A stretch of DNA of 64,000 nucleotides, taken from the NCBI RefSeq assembly GCF_004005815.1, contig NZ_SACK01000008.1:1-64000 (forward strand), in the 5' to 3' direction. The stretch's first letter is position 1. Each line of letters starts with the position of its first letter. Source of the DNA: Mucilaginibacter limnophilus (GTDB lineage: Bacteria; Bacteroidota; Bacteroidia; Sphingobacteriales; Sphingobacteriaceae). Of this stretch, positions 50,054 to 59,375 are shown piece by piece. A program made the translations under genes and the position numbers. Below the pieces are notes generated by a model, which searched no databases, had not been told where the DNA came from, and saw only the letters and a program-made list of their open reading frames with translations.

Positions 50054-50875
50054 TTAATATTTCTGATACAAGTTATACAGGACGTTCAGGCCGAGTTGCG
50101 AAAGCTGCGGGAGGTTATCAACCTGCACAAAGTGTTGTTTAAAAGCAGCGATTGCGGCTGTAGGGTTGGCAGTATCGTAACCGATAAGTCGTAAAGCCGT
50201 GGCAACGTCGAAATTTTCTGGGGCCAGTTCGAGTACGTCGTCGCTCCAGTAGCCGAAGCCTTTTTGTGCAAGCAGTTTCCACGGAAATTGTTTACCGGGG
50301 TCAATCTTGCGTGCCGGGGCAATATCCTGGTGACCAATAAAATTTGCCGTAGGAATGTTATATGTTTTTTTTAGATGCGCCAGCAAAGTTAACAGGCTAT
50401 TGATCTGCGCAGTAGCGAAGGGTTCTTTGCCGTTATTGTCAAGCTCAATGCCTATTGACGAACTGTTAATATCAGTCACGCTGCCCCATTTGGCCACGCC
50501 GCCATGCCAGGCACGCAGGTAATCGTTAAGCATATGGTACACCTTGCCATCCTTACCTACTACGTAATGGGCACTCACCTGTGTTTTGGTCATGGTGAAA
50601 GTTTTCAGTGTTTGCGCCGCCGAATCCTGTGCCGTATAATGGATCACCACATAATTAGGCTTGCGCAGATTAAAGTTCACTGTGCCTACCCACTCCGACG
50701 GTATTTTTATTCCTGAACTATCCAGTAATGAAACCGGCTCGTCACTTTGCAAAGTCTCTGCAAATGTTTCCGCCTGTTCTTTATACACCTTGTTGGTAAC
50801 TGCATACGGGCCTTTGGGGGAGCAGGCGGTTAGGATAAGGACAGTTAGTAAGAGTAAGAGGTGGTGTTTTGGCAT
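50054..50875 (-). CDS. N-acetylmuramoyl-L-alanine amidase (Amidase_2, AmiD-like) lipoprotein
   Basis: A 273-residue lipoprotein (MPKHHLLLLLTVLILTAC, Cys18) that would cut the bond between muramic acid and the stem peptide, probably in recycling of wall fragments at the outer membrane. The Amidase_2 zinc site is seen in NYVVIHYTAQDSAAQTLKTF (first His), with GHQDIAPARKIDPGKQFPW carrying the second His and the Asp. HYVVGKDGKVYHMLNDYLRA and WHGGVAKWG are also typical. A C-terminal helical extension (VATALRLIGYDTANPTAAIA) resembles a peptidoglycan-binding domain. Start 50875 fits the lipoprotein signal. 25 bases downstream of ypfJ. Confidence 0.9.
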   Translation of the reverse strand: MPKHHLLLLLTVLILTACSPKGPYAVTNKVYKEQAETFAETLQSDEPVSLLDSSGIKIPSEWVGTVNFNLRKPNYVVIHYTAQDSAAQTLKTFTMTKTQVSAHYVVGKDGKVYHMLNDYLRAWHGGVAKWGSVTDINSSSIGIELDNNGKEPFATAQINSLLTLLAHLKKTYNIPTANFIGHQDIAPARKIDPGKQFPWKLLAQKGFGYWSDDVLELAPENFDVATALRLIGYDTANPTAAIAAFKQHFVQVDNLPQLSQLGLNVLYNLYQKY

Positions 50876-50900
50876 GATGGCTAAGGTACGCAAAGTTTTC

Positions 50901-51746
50901 CTACCTCAAACTCGGATCATTAAACGTATCGCCCTGGCTTATATCCCCCGTTTGGTAGCCTTTGTTGAACCAGTATTTACGTTGTTCACTGGTGCCGTGG
51001 GTGAAGCTGTCAGGTTCAACGCGGCCGCTGCTTTCCTGCTGCAGGCGGTCGTCACCTATCTGGTTGGCGGCGTTCAGGGCTTCTTCTATGTCACCGGCTT
51101 CAAGCACATTTTTAGTACTTTGTTCGTAATGGGCAAACACGCCGGCGTAAAAGTCGGCCTGCAGTTCAAGCATTACCGATAGTTTGTTGTATTCTGTCTC
51201 GCTTACACGACCACGTGCTTCTTCCAGTTTCTGACTGGTGCCAAGCAACTGCTGTACGTGATGACCAACCTCATGCGCTATCACATAAGCGCGGGCAAAG
51301 TCGCCGCCGGCGCCGAAACGGTTTTGCAGTTCGTCAAAAAATGAAAGGTCGATATATACTTTACGGTCGCCGGGACAGTAGAAAGGTCCGGTTGCAGATT
51401 GTGCGAAGCCGCATCCCTGTGTGCTAACGGCTCCTTCAAAAAAATGGAGTACAGGTTCTTCGTAATCGCGGCCCATCTGGCTGAAGAGCTGGTTCCAGAT
51501 ATCTTCGGTATCAGCAAGTACCACACGTACAAACTGTTTTTGCGGATCGTTGGGGTCGCTGCCTTTTGTTGTGGTTTGTTCAGTAGATTGTTGCCCCTGG
51601 TTGAGCACCTGAGATGGATCAATGCCGGTGAAAAAGTATATTGCCGCAGCAATTATGCCTACAAGGCCGCCGCCCATTGCCAATCCGCGACCACCGCCGC
51701 TGCCTTCTTCAGTATTACCGCTTTCGCGTCTTCCAAGCCATTTCAT
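50901..51746 (-). CDS. ypfJ: YpfJ-type neutral zinc metallopeptidase
   Basis: A 281-residue membrane-anchored protein. Gly-rich cytoplasmic start (MKWLGRRESGNTEEGSGGGR), one transmembrane helix (AMGGGLVGIIAAAIYFFTG), then the peptidase domain with YIDLSFFDELQNRFGAGGDF, zinc site AYVIAHEVGHHVQQLLGTSQ, LELQADFYAGVFAHY (third ligand), and the C-terminal FTHGTSEQRKYWFNKGYQTG. This is the KPN_02809/YpfJ family, widely conserved and poorly characterised; its substrate is unknown. Confidence 0.92.
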   Translation of the reverse strand: MKWLGRRESGNTEEGSGGGRGLAMGGGLVGIIAAAIYFFTGIDPSQVLNQGQQSTEQTTTKGSDPNDPQKQFVRVVLADTEDIWNQLFSQMGRDYEEPVLHFFEGAVSTQGCGFAQSATGPFYCPGDRKVYIDLSFFDELQNRFGAGGDFARAYVIAHEVGHHVQQLLGTSQKLEEARGRVSETEYNKLSVMLELQADFYAGVFAHYEQSTKNVLEAGDIEEALNAANQIGDDRLQQESSGRVEPDSFTHGTSEQRKYWFNKGYQTGDISQGDTFNDPSLR

Positions 51747-51756
51747 AGTTGAGGGA

Positions 51757-51868
51757 AATTCTAAAATCTAAATACTAAACTCTAAAAGCTAAGTTGAGAA
51801 CATCAAATAATAAAAAAGGTTGTTCTGATTTTTTTAGAATTTAGAAATTAGATTTTAAAATTTAACAT
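51757..51868. repeat. Inverted pair of TCTAAA-type arrays around an A/T-flanked hairpin
   Basis: Left array TTCTAAAATCTAAATACTAA (51757-51791) and right array AGAATTTAGAAATTAGATTT (51834-51868) are approximate inverse copies. The centre has AGAACA / TGTTCT arms and a T7 run (about 51799-51835), and shares CAAATAATAAAAAA with the centre of the 11374-11492 element. It sits between ypfJ and recJ and may terminate one of them. Confidence 0.65.
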
Positions 51869-53559
51869 CTTATTCCCTTAATATTCAACTGTATCGACCG
51901 TTTATCTCGCCAGATGTTTTCTTCTATGCTATAACAAACATCAAAAGGTTGGCCTGCGCGTAGCTGTTCAAGGCACTCGCCATGATTAAAGGCAATACAA
52001 TCAAACGCCGGTGAACCGGGCTGCATAATGCTCATTTTAATATGGTTACTACCCACAAGAGCAGGTGTGCCATTTAGTTGAACATTCCTCGATAAAAATA
52101 CAGGCGACATGTTGCCCGGCCCGAATGGAGAGAACTGGTTAAGTACTCTGAAAAATTTGCCGTCGATTTGATTTAGTGTGATCTCGGCATCGATATTTAT
52201 TTGCTGTACCAACTGCTCGGCCGTAATTGTAGAGCTTACTACTTCTTCAAACCTGTTCATAAACGCCTCAACGTTTTCAGGCTTCATGGTAAGGCCGGCG
52301 GCATATTTATGCCCGCCAAACTGAATAAGAAGGTCACTACAGCCGCAAAGCGCTTCGTAAAGGTCATACCCAAACACTGACCGTGCCGACCCAGCCACAT
52401 GCCCGTTGGAACGGGTAAGCACTACTGTGGGCCGGTAATATTTTTCGGTAAGCCGTGATGCTACAATGCCTATCACACCCTTATGCCAGCGTTCGTTAAA
52501 TACTACTGTTGATTTTCTATTAATCAGCACTTCGTTCGACCCTATCATGCCAAGGGCCTCGTCAGTTATATTAAGGTCGTGCTCCTTGCGTTCAAGGTTT
52601 TTAACGTTTATAAGCAGCCCTTTTTCTTTTGCTTCGTTCTCATCGCAGGCCATCAGCAGCTGCACGGCATGCTTGGCGTCGTCAATACGTCCGGCAGCGT
52701 TTATGCGCGGACCAAGCAGAAATACAATGTCTGATATGGTATAGCCGCTGCTCTTGCCTGCAACTTCCATCAGGGTTTTTACGCCGATGCATGGGTTGTT
52801 ATTCAGTTTCTGCAAACCGAAATAAGCCAGCACCCTGTTTTCGCCGGTAATATGGACAATGTCGCAGGCTATACTTATGGCGGCAAGATCGATATACGCC
52901 ATCACCTCATCAAAAGGGATATCATTTTTTTCGGCATACGCCTGAAGCAGCTTGAAGCCCACACCGCAGCCCGATAGTTCCTTATATGGATATGGGCAAT
53001 CTGGTCGCTTAGGGTCGAGTACAGCAACAGCCGCGGGTATAGTATCGCCGCAGGTATGGTGGTCGCAAATAATAAAATCAATACCCAGGGTATTGGCGTA
53101 ATCAATTTTATCTATTGATTTTATACCGCAATCGAGCGCGATGATGAGTGAAAAACCATTCGCAGCAGCAAAGTCAATACCTTGGGTTGATATACCGTAA
53201 CCTTCGTTGTAACGGTCGGGTATATAATAGTCGAGATTATTGTAACGTTCGCTGAAAAAACCATACACAGTTGATACTGCGGTAGTACCGTCAACATCGT
53301 AGTCACCGTAAATCAAGATCTTTTCGTTGCGGGAAATTGCCAGTTCGATACGGCTAACGGCCTTTTCCATATCAGCCATCAGAAAAGGATCATGCAGGTG
53401 GCGGATATCAGGGCGGAAGAACCAGCGGGCCTCGTCGTAGGTGTTGATACCCCTGTCAACAAGCAGTTTACTTAAAACGGTGTCGATATTCAGTTCGGCA
53501 GCCAGCCTTTTTACATTCTCCTCACTAATATCCGGCCTCATGGCCCACCGTTTATTCAT
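51862..53559 (-). CDS. recJ: Single-stranded-DNA-specific exonuclease RecJ
   Basis: A 565-residue cytosolic 5'-3' exonuclease used in recombination and repair. DHH-family motifs are present: IYGDYDVDGTTAVSTVYGFF, FSLIIALDCGIKSIDKIDYA, IDFIICDHHTCGDTIPAAVA (DHH) and the DHHA1 region SDLLIQFGGHKYAAGLTMKP. The C-terminal OB-fold region ends IEENIWRDKRSIQLNIKGIR. Start 53559 (MNKRWAMRPDISEENVKRLA) is the family start. The frame extends to 53700, but that part overlaps the divergent MBL gene and has no RecJ similarity. Confidence 0.94.
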   Translation of the reverse strand: MNKRWAMRPDISEENVKRLAAELNIDTVLSKLLVDRGINTYDEARWFFRPDIRHLHDPFLMADMEKAVSRIELAISRNEKILIYGDYDVDGTTAVSTVYGFFSERYNNLDYYIPDRYNEGYGISTQGIDFAAANGFSLIIALDCGIKSIDKIDYANTLGIDFIICDHHTCGDTIPAAVAVLDPKRPDCPYPYKELSGCGVGFKLLQAYAEKNDIPFDEVMAYIDLAAISIACDIVHITGENRVLAYFGLQKLNNNPCIGVKTLMEVAGKSSGYTISDIVFLLGPRINAAGRIDDAKHAVQLLMACDENEAKEKGLLINVKNLERKEHDLNITDEALGMIGSNEVLINRKSTVVFNERWHKGVIGIVASRLTEKYYRPTVVLTRSNGHVAGSARSVFGYDLYEALCGCSDLLIQFGGHKYAAGLTMKPENVEAFMNRFEEVVSSTITAEQLVQQINIDAEITLNQIDGKFFRVLNQFSPFGPGNMSPVFLSRNVQLNGTPALVGSNHIKMSIMQPGSPAFDCIAFNHGECLEQLRAGQPFDVCYSIEENIWRDKRSIQLNIKGIRC

Positions 53560-53566
53560 ATCTTTG
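53559..53566 (+). promoter_or_regulatory. -7 box candidate for the MBL-fold gene
   Basis: TATCTTTG on the plus strand, overlapping the recJ start region on the other strand. The start of the MBL gene is about 100 bases further. No TTG at -33, so weak. Confidence 0.3.
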
Positions 53567-53669
53567 CACCGTAAAAACAGTAAATATAATATTTTTTTGC
53601 AAGGTGCGTGGCGTTTAACGCAAGGCGAAATTACACCATCTGCCACCCGCCTTGCCCCAAGCATATACC

Positions 53670-54440
53670 ATGGAAATATACACGCTGGGCGAAGGCTCAT
53701 ACTCAGTTGACAGCACCAAGAAATTTATTCCTTTTAACCCGGAAACCGACGATAAAAAAAGCCGGCCAGGATCGTTGTTCATTCATGTAAATCCTTTCCT
53801 GATAAAAACGGCAAGCGAACTGATATTGCTTGATGCCGGATTGGGATTTAAGGATACCCGCAACGAACTCCATCTGCATCAGCACATACGCAACGCGGGT
53901 TTTGATCCGGATGAGGTGACGCTTGTATTGATGTCGCACCTGCACTACGACCATTCGGGCGGGCTGGTAATTGAGCGTAACGGCAAACTCGAACCGAGTT
54001 TTCCGCAGGCAAGGCACGTGGTACAAAAAGGGGAGTGGGAATTTGCTTTTAGCGGTAAGTCGTCATCATACCACATAGAAATATTTGAGGCGCTGAAGGA
54101 TAGCGTTGACTGGACCTTTACCGAAGGCAACGGCGAACTGCAGTCGGGTATTACATATCAGCATTCCGGCGGGCATTGTCCATATCACCAGGTATTTTTG
54201 ATTGAAGAAAACGGCCAGAAAGCATTTTTTGGAGGCGACGAGCTTCCTGAACCCGAACAATTACTGAGGCGCTTTGTGGCTAAGTATGATTACGATGGAC
54301 ATAAAGCCATGGAGCTACGCGAAGAGTATGGCAAGCAGGCATCTGCTGAAGGCTGGCAATGCTTATTTTACCACTCTAAAGGAACAACCGTTGGTACCGT
54401 TAAGCAGGAAGATGATCACTTTACCGTACAGGCTGTTTAG
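53670..54440 (+). CDS. MBL-fold metallo-hydrolase
   Basis: A 256-residue cytosolic metallo-beta-lactamase-fold hydrolase. Metal ligands are in LVLMSHLHYDHSGGLVIERN (HxHxDH), QHSGGHCPYHQVFLIEENG (third His region) and AFFGGDELPEPEQLLR (bridging Asp). N-terminus MEIYTLGEGSYSVDSTKKF. The start at 53670 was chosen because it gives the compact family start; an earlier Met (53652) is possible. The substrate is unknown; the family includes lactonases, thioesterases and phosphodiesterases. Its stop overlaps the stop of the convergent response regulator gene by 4 bases. Confidence 0.87.
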   Translation: MEIYTLGEGSYSVDSTKKFIPFNPETDDKKSRPGSLFIHVNPFLIKTASELILLDAGLGFKDTRNELHLHQHIRNAGFDPDEVTLVLMSHLHYDHSGGLVIERNGKLEPSFPQARHVVQKGEWEFAFSGKSSSYHIEIFEALKDSVDWTFTEGNGELQSGITYQHSGGHCPYHQVFLIEENGQKAFFGGDELPEPEQLLRRFVAKYDYDGHKAMELREEYGKQASAEGWQCLFYHSKGTTVGTVKQEDDHFTVQAV

Positions 54441-54859
54441 TCTTCTTTTCCTACGTTAAAAATTTCTTTTATACGTTCAACGTTAAGCGGCTTCGAAATA
54501 AAATCCTCAACCAGCGGGTATGATTTTGCTTTGCTGATATCGTTGCTGAATACTGAAGATGATATAATGAATATCTTGGTTTTTTTAAGCGGATCGATAC
54601 CAAGGCGCATGTATTCGTCCAGAAATTCCCATCCGTTCATGATAGGCATGTTAATATCCAGCAAAATGTAATCAGGGAGGCTGCTTGGATCTTTCTTTTG
54701 AAGAGTTACAAGCTGATCAATAGCGAAACGTCCGTTCAGGCATGCCGTTATATCAGTATTCAATATCGCTTTTTTAATAAGCTTTATCGAAATAAAATTG
54801 TTGATCTCGTCATCGTCCACTAACAGAACGCTTATGGTTTTGTTGCTTGTAATTGTCAT
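54437..54859 (-). CDS. Single-domain (CheY-like) response regulator
   Basis: A 140-residue receiver domain without an output domain. Acidic pocket ISVLLVDDDEINNFISIKLI, phosphorylated Asp in DYILLDINMPIMNGWEF, switch Ser in KIFIISSSVFSND, and invariant Lys in EDFISKPLNVERIKE are all present. Such proteins usually work in phosphorelays or by protein contact. The nearest histidine kinase is the bacteriophytochrome about 5 kb away, a possible but unproven partner. Confidence 0.9.
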   Translation of the reverse strand: MTITSNKTISVLLVDDDEINNFISIKLIKKAILNTDITACLNGRFAIDQLVTLQKKDPSSLPDYILLDINMPIMNGWEFLDEYMRLGIDPLKKTKIFIISSSVFSNDISKAKSYPLVEDFISKPLNVERIKEIFNVGKED

Positions 54860-55062
54860 AGTTGTTATACGGGCACAAAAATAAAAGGTTATATTCCTTA
54901 AAGTTGTATTTAATTAAATATTTGTATAATACGTGTGTAAACTTTAAATGTTTCCACAAATACAACTTGAAGAACAAAACATTATGCTACAGCTCTAAAT
55001 ATAAGAAGTTGGTATCTCCTAATCTTATTTTCCCTTTTACACTGGCCATTTTTTTATAATAC

Positions 55063-55098
55063 GTACAAGGAGTGTGAAAAATTACACACTCCTTGTAC
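55063..55098. repeat. 14-bp perfect inverted repeat in the rr-gcvP gap
   Basis: GTACAAGGAGTGTG (55063-55076) and CACACTCCTTGTAC (55085-55098) with an 8-base A/T loop. There is no T-run on either side, so it is not a standard terminator for gcvP (minus strand). The rest of the 54860-55142 gap shows no gene. Confidence 0.7.
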
Positions 55099-55142
55099 AA
55101 TCGGGCAAGTGCCCGTCTTTTTGACATAGCTTTGCTATAGTA

Positions 55143-58052
55143 TCAAGTGCCGAATTCAGGTGTGGTTACTTCACTTTCCTCAAACTCGTACTCGGTAAGC
55201 GGAGGGCATGAGCATATCAGCGTGCGGTCGCCGTATGTATCATTCACCCGGCCTACTGATGGCCAAAATTTATAAGCGGCCACATATGGCAGCGGGAAGG
55301 CTGCTTTTTGACGGGTATATGGGTGCTCCCAGTCGTTACCGGTAACTACAGCCGCAGTATGCGGAGCGTTTTTAAGCGGATTATCAGTTTTGTCCGAAAC
55401 ACCGCTTTCCACATCCTTTATTTCATTACGGATGGCTATCATGGCATCACAGAAACGGTCGAGCTCGTGTTTCGGTTCAGATTCCGTAGGCTCAATCATT
55501 ACTGTACCCGCAACCGGGAACGATACTGTAGGCGCGTGGAAGCCATAGTCCATTAAACGCTTGGCAATATCAGTCACCTCAATGCCATAGGCTTTAAACG
55601 CGCGGCAATCCAATATCATTTCATGCGCGCAACGGCCTTTACTGCCGGTGTACAACACAGGATAATGTGCTTTTAGCCTTGTTTTAATATAGTTGGCGTT
55701 CAATATAGCGTATTTGGTAGCGCTGGTTAAACCTTCGCCGCCCATCATGGCTATATAAGCGTGTGATATAATTAATATAGATGCCGAGCCCCAAGGCGCT
55801 GCCGATACAGCAGGGATAGATTTTCCTTTGTCGATATCAACTACAGCGTGACCAGGTAAATAAGGCACCAGGTGTTTGGCTACGCCGATTGGGCCCATGC
55901 CCGGCCCGCCGCCGCCATGCGGAATACAGAAAGTTTTGTGCAGATTCAGGTGGCAAACGTCGGCGCCAATCGTAGCCGGACTTGTCAGGCCTACCTGCGC
56001 GTTCATGTTAGCTCCGTCCATATAAACTTGACCGCCGTTGGCATGAATTATTTCGCAAACCTCGATGATACTTTCCTCAAACACACCATGTGTGGATGGG
56101 TAAGTCACCATCAGGCAGGATAGTTCGTTTTTATACTGTTCGGCTTTAGCTTTTAGGTCGGCTACATCAATGTTACCATTATCATCACACTTTACCACCA
56201 CTATCTTCATACCTGCCATGGCCGCCGAAGCAGGGTTGGTACCGTGTGCCGATGATGGTATCAATGCGATGTTACGATGCGTATCACCCCTGTCGTTATG
56301 GTAAGCACGAATAACCATCAGGCCTGCGTACTCACCTTGCGCACCCGCGTTTGGCTGTAAGCTCATGGCCGCGAAGCCTGTAATTTCACTCAACCACGCA
56401 TCAAGCTCGGCAAATAGCTGCATGTAACCCCCGGTTTGGTCCACAGGGGCAAACGGGTGTATTCTGCTGAACTCAGCCCAGGTAACCGGCACCATCTCTG
56501 TAGTGGCGTTCAGTTTCATGGTGCACGAGCCAAGCGCTATCATGCTATGGCAAAGCGACAAATCTTTGGTTTCAAGCGATTTTATATAACGCAGCATTTC
56601 ATGTTCCGAATGGTGCGAATTAAATACCGGGTGGGTTAAGTAAGCCGAAGTGCGCTGCAATGCCGCCGGAATGGTGGTTTGCAGATTACTTTTCAGCTCA
56701 TCAATATTTACATCGTTAAGGTTTTTGCCTTTTACTTTGGCAAAGAACCTTACTATTGTTTTTACATCTTCAGGAGACGTAGTTTCATCAAGTGAAATAG
56801 TAACTATTGAACCATTGTAGTTCAGGTTCATTTCGTTGTTTAAAGCCTCGCCGTGCAGCGGGCCAACCAGTTCGCCAAGGTCAAACTGCAGGGTATCAAA
56901 ATAAGCGGTGTTAAGCTGTTTGTAGCCTAACTCTTCCAGCGAGTTCGACAACAAAACAGTCAAGCCGTGAATACGCTCAGCTATCAGCTTCAAGCCTTTT
57001 GGACCGTGGTAAGCAGCATACATACCGGCCATTATGGCCAGCAGTGCCTGCGCGGTACAAATATTTGAAGTTGCTTTATCCCTGCGGATATGCTGCTCGC
57101 GGGTTTGCAGCGCCATGCGTAGTGCGTAGTTGTTGGCGCTATCGATAGTAACACCGATTATACGGCCGGGCATACTGCGTTTATATTCTTCTTTTGTTGC
57201 GAAGAATGCTGCGTGCGGACCGCCAAAGCCCATCGGAATACCGAAGCGTTGTGATGTACCTACCACAATGTCGGCACCCCATTCACCCGGAGGCGTTAAC
57301 AGTACCAGGCTCATTAAATCGGCAACAACAGTTAGTTTGATGCCTTTTTCATGTGCTTTGGCCGCAAAGTCTTTATAATCATACACCTCGCCGTTCTTTG
57401 CAGGGTATTGTACAATAGCGCCGAACATGTCGTCAGATAGTTCAACGTTTTCATGACTGCCAATTACCAGCTCGATGCCAAAAGGTTCCGAGCGGGTTTT
57501 CAGAATATCTATGGTTTGAGCGAAAAGCTCGTCGCTTACAAAAAATTTGGTTGCTTTTTGATTTTTACGCAAGCTGTATTGCATAAACATGGCTTCCGCA
57601 GCGGCAGTGCCTTCATCAAGCAGCGACGCGTTTGCAATTTCCATCCCGGTAAGGTCGATCACCATGGTTTGGAAATTTAGCAACGCCTGCAAACGGCCCT
57701 GTGCAATTTCGGCCTGGTAGGGAGTGTATTGTGTGTACCATCCCGGGTTCTCCAATATATTACGTTGGATAACACCCGGTACAATTACGTCGTAATATCC
57801 CTGACCGATGTATGATTTGAAAACCTTGTTTCTTGAAGCGGTTTGCTTCAGTGTGTTTAGATAATCGAACTCACTTTTTGCCGGCGGAAGGTTAAGCGGT
57901 TGCTTCAGCCTGATGGGTGCCGGTATGGTTTGCTCAATAAGTTCGTCGATAGAATTTACCCCTACTGTTTTCAGCATTTCTGCTGTGTCAGCTTCATTTG
58001 GGGCAATGTGGCGAAACTGGAATTTCTCCTGGTAATCAGTGTTCAGTTGCAT
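55143..58052 (-). CDS. gcvP: Glycine dehydrogenase (aminomethyl-transferring), P-protein
   Basis: A 969-residue PLP enzyme of the glycine cleavage system; it decarboxylates glycine and passes the aminomethyl group to lipoyl-H protein. It is the single-chain form carrying both the N-terminal ([34 protein letters not shown]) and the C-terminal halves. The PLP Lys lies in [40 protein letters not shown] and [14 protein letters not shown] are also conserved. Length is normal. Consensus promoter at 58079-58108 on the minus strand. The T, H and L proteins are not in the window. Confidence 0.97.
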   Translation of the reverse strand: MQLNTDYQEKFQFRHIAPNEADTAEMLKTVGVNSIDELIEQTIPAPIRLKQPLNLPPAKSEFDYLNTLKQTASRNKVFKSYIGQGYYDVIVPGVIQRNILENPGWYTQYTPYQAEIAQGRLQALLNFQTMVIDLTGMEIANASLLDEGTAAAEAMFMQYSLRKNQKATKFFVSDELFAQTIDILKTRSEPFGIELVIGSHENVELSDDMFGAIVQYPAKNGEVYDYKDFAAKAHEKGIKLTVVADLMSLVLLTPPGEWGADIVVGTSQRFGIPMGFGGPHAAFFATKEEYKRSMPGRIIGVTIDSANNYALRMALQTREQHIRRDKATSNICTAQALLAIMAGMYAAYHGPKGLKLIAERIHGLTVLLSNSLEELGYKQLNTAYFDTLQFDLGELVGPLHGEALNNEMNLNYNGSIVTISLDETTSPEDVKTIVRFFAKVKGKNLNDVNIDELKSNLQTTIPAALQRTSAYLTHPVFNSHHSEHEMLRYIKSLETKDLSLCHSMIALGSCTMKLNATTEMVPVTWAEFSRIHPFAPVDQTGGYMQLFAELDAWLSEITGFAAMSLQPNAGAQGEYAGLMVIRAYHNDRGDTHRNIALIPSSAHGTNPASAAMAGMKIVVVKCDDNGNIDVADLKAKAEQYKNELSCLMVTYPSTHGVFEESIIEVCEIIHANGGQVYMDGANMNAQVGLTSPATIGADVCHLNLHKTFCIPHGGGGPGMGPIGVAKHLVPYLPGHAVVDIDKGKSIPAVSAAPWGSASILIISHAYIAMMGGEGLTSATKYAILNANYIKTRLKAHYPVLYTGSKGRCAHEMILDCRAFKAYGIEVTDIAKRLMDYGFHAPTVSFPVAGTVMIEPTESEPKHELDRFCDAMIAIRNEIKDVESGVSDKTDNPLKNAPHTAAVVTGNDWEHPYTRQKAAFPLPYVAAYKFWPSVGRVNDTYGDRTLICSCPPLTEYEFEESEVTTPEFGT

Positions 58053-58078
58053 TTAATGATGGCCCTGTTAATATTGCG

Positions 58079-58108
58079 CAAAGGTACAATTAATTAACCG
58101 GATGTCAA
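58079..58108 (-). promoter_or_regulatory. Promoter of gcvP
   Basis: TTG (58108-58106), 19 bases, TACCTTTG (58086-58079) on the minus strand: full Bacteroidota consensus with the same -7 box as the rRNA promoters. Leader about 23 bases. Confidence 0.75.
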
Positions 58109-58204
58109 TTATGTAACCTGTTATTGACACTGGGTTTACATGGTTACTTCAACTGCTGATTTGCGGGATTATTTGATTGCACAGATTAAGAAGTTCTATC
58201 AAAT

Positions 58205-58287
58205 GTCATTGCGAGCGATAGCCTGGAAAGCTCTGAATTTTGCAGGCGGATTGTATGTGTAGAGATTACTTCGTTCCTCGCTATGAC
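58205..58287. repeat. Dispersed palindromic repeat, family C (no nested copy)
   Basis: GTCATTGCGAGCGATAGCCT at the left; GAGATTACTTCGTTCCTCGC and TATGAC at the right. The inner part (58231-58259) is unrelated to the B family, so this copy shows family C alone. Confidence 0.8.
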
Positions 58288-58324
58288 GCGCGTAAAAATC
58301 AAGTCAATCCTCAAATCACACAAA

Positions 58325-59044
58325 TCATGATTTAAGACAATGTAAGTACTGCTCTATGGTGCTCTCCAAACCGTAATATAACGCGTCGCATATCAACGCA
58401 TGACCAATACTTACTTCATCCAAACCAGGCAAGTTCTTAGCAAAAAACTCAAGGTTGTCAAGACTAAGGTCATGCCCGGCGTTTATGCCGAGGCCGGCTT
58501 CTTTTGCAATTTTTGCGGCAGCTACATATGGCGCTATGGCCAGTTCGCGGCCCTGGTAATAGTGATGTGCGTAGCTTTCAGTGTACAGTTCAATACGGTC
58601 GGTTCCGGTAGTGGCGGCGGCTTCAACCATTTGCGGTACCGGGTCAACAAATATTGAAACGCGAATCCCCGCTTCTTTAAACGGTGCTATCGCGTCTTTA
58701 AGATATTGCTGGTTCTCGATAGTATCCCAGCCATGGTTTGAGGTAAGCTGCTCCAGCGCGTCGGGCACCAGTGTTACCTGATGCGGTTTTGTTGCGAGTA
58801 CCAGATCAACAAACTTCTTTTCGCGGCTATTGCCTTCGATATTAAACTCGGTAGCCAGCACTTCTTTAAGCAGATGTACATCGCTGTAACGAATATGCCG
58901 CTCGTCGGGGCGGGGGTGTACGGTAATGCCCTGTGCGCCAAAGCGTTCGCAATCCATAGCCACCTTTAAAACATCCGGGTTGTTGCCGCCACGTGAATTG
59001 CGCAACGTAGCTATTTTGTTTATGTTGACAGACAAACGTACCAT
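58325..59044 (-). CDS. pdxJ: Pyridoxine 5'-phosphate synthase PdxJ
   Basis: A 239-residue cytosolic TIM-barrel enzyme that joins 1-deoxyxylulose 5-phosphate to aminoacetone 3-phosphate, the last ring-forming step of the DXP-dependent vitamin B6 route. Family motifs: [20 protein letters not shown] at the N-terminus, [20 protein letters not shown], CxLVP-like [32 protein letters not shown] and the C-terminal [13 protein letters not shown] and [17 protein letters not shown]. Start ATG 59044 is used because the frame to 59071 begins with TTG and adds nothing from the family. Confidence 0.95.
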   Translation of the reverse strand: MVRLSVNINKIATLRNSRGGNNPDVLKVAMDCERFGAQGITVHPRPDERHIRYSDVHLLKEVLATEFNIEGNSREKKFVDLVLATKPHQVTLVPDALEQLTSNHGWDTIENQQYLKDAIAPFKEAGIRVSIFVDPVPQMVEAAATTGTDRIELYTESYAHHYYQGRELAIAPYVAAAKIAKEAGLGINAGHDLSLDNLEFFAKNLPGLDEVSIGHALICDALYYGLESTIEQYLHCLKS

Positions 59045-59112
59045 AATCGTGTCGGCTGAATTTTCCTGCAAATATCTATTTAATTACTGTTTAAACAGTA
59101 AAATGTATTTTT

Positions 59113-59140
59113 AGATTGAAAGATTTGAAGATTTGATGAT
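59113..59140. repeat. Short-period iterated array (AGATTTGA type)
   Basis: AGATTGAAAGATTTGAAGAT followed by TTGATGATG: about 8-base units in tandem. Same class as the arrays at 11374-11492 and 51757-51868; no inverted partner seen. Confidence 0.45.
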
Positions 59141-59154
59141 GTAACACCATCTAT

Positions 59155-59234
59155 GTCATTTCGACTGTAAGGAGAAATCTTCTGAAACTTTTGTATGACG
59201 AAGAAGATTTCTCCTCGTTCCTCGTCGAAATGAC
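59155..59234. repeat. Dispersed palindromic repeat, family D
   Basis: GTCATTTCGACTGTAAGGAG at the left and AGAAGATTTCTCCTCGTTCC ... TCGAAATGAC at the right. Best full copy of family D in the window. Confidence 0.85.
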
Positions 59235-59261
59235 ATGGGATAACGCCCATCTTAATTAAAC

Positions 59262-59297
59262 AAAAAAGCGTTCACAACTTTTAAAGTTATCAACGCT
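59262..59297 (-). terminator. Terminator of the GH92-esterase operon
   Basis: On the minus strand AAGCGTT and ACTTT pair with AAAGT-type and AACGCTT arms (stem interrupted by small internal loops), followed by TTTTTTG. It lies about 80 bases after the GH92 stop, beyond a family B repeat. Confidence 0.65.
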
Positions 59298-59307
59298 TCC
59301 CCTTAAT

Positions 59308-59367
59308 GTCATTCTGAACGTTGTGAAGAACCTATTCATCAATAGACGCTTCGTTCGTTAGCATGAC
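59308..59367. repeat. Dispersed palindromic repeat, family B
   Basis: GTCATTCTGAACGTTGTGAA ... ACGCTTCGTTCGTTAGCATGAC-like right arm. It lies just 8 bases beyond the GH92 stop codon. Confidence 0.8.
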
Positions 59368-59375
59368 AAATATTA

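Noticed and set aside
50661-51182. Plus-strand frame of 173 codons
   Set aside because: Runs antisense through the amidase and YpfJ genes, both of which are well supported.
55063-55098. gcvP terminator
   Set aside because: The stem is strong but no T-run follows on the minus strand.
58053-58204. Glycine riboswitch upstream of gcvP
   Set aside because: The leader predicted from the consensus promoter is only about 23 bases, too short for a riboswitch.
4474-59367. CRISPR array as an explanation for the repeats
   Set aside because: Copies are dispersed singly over 55 kb, palindromic, and without regular spacers or cas genes.
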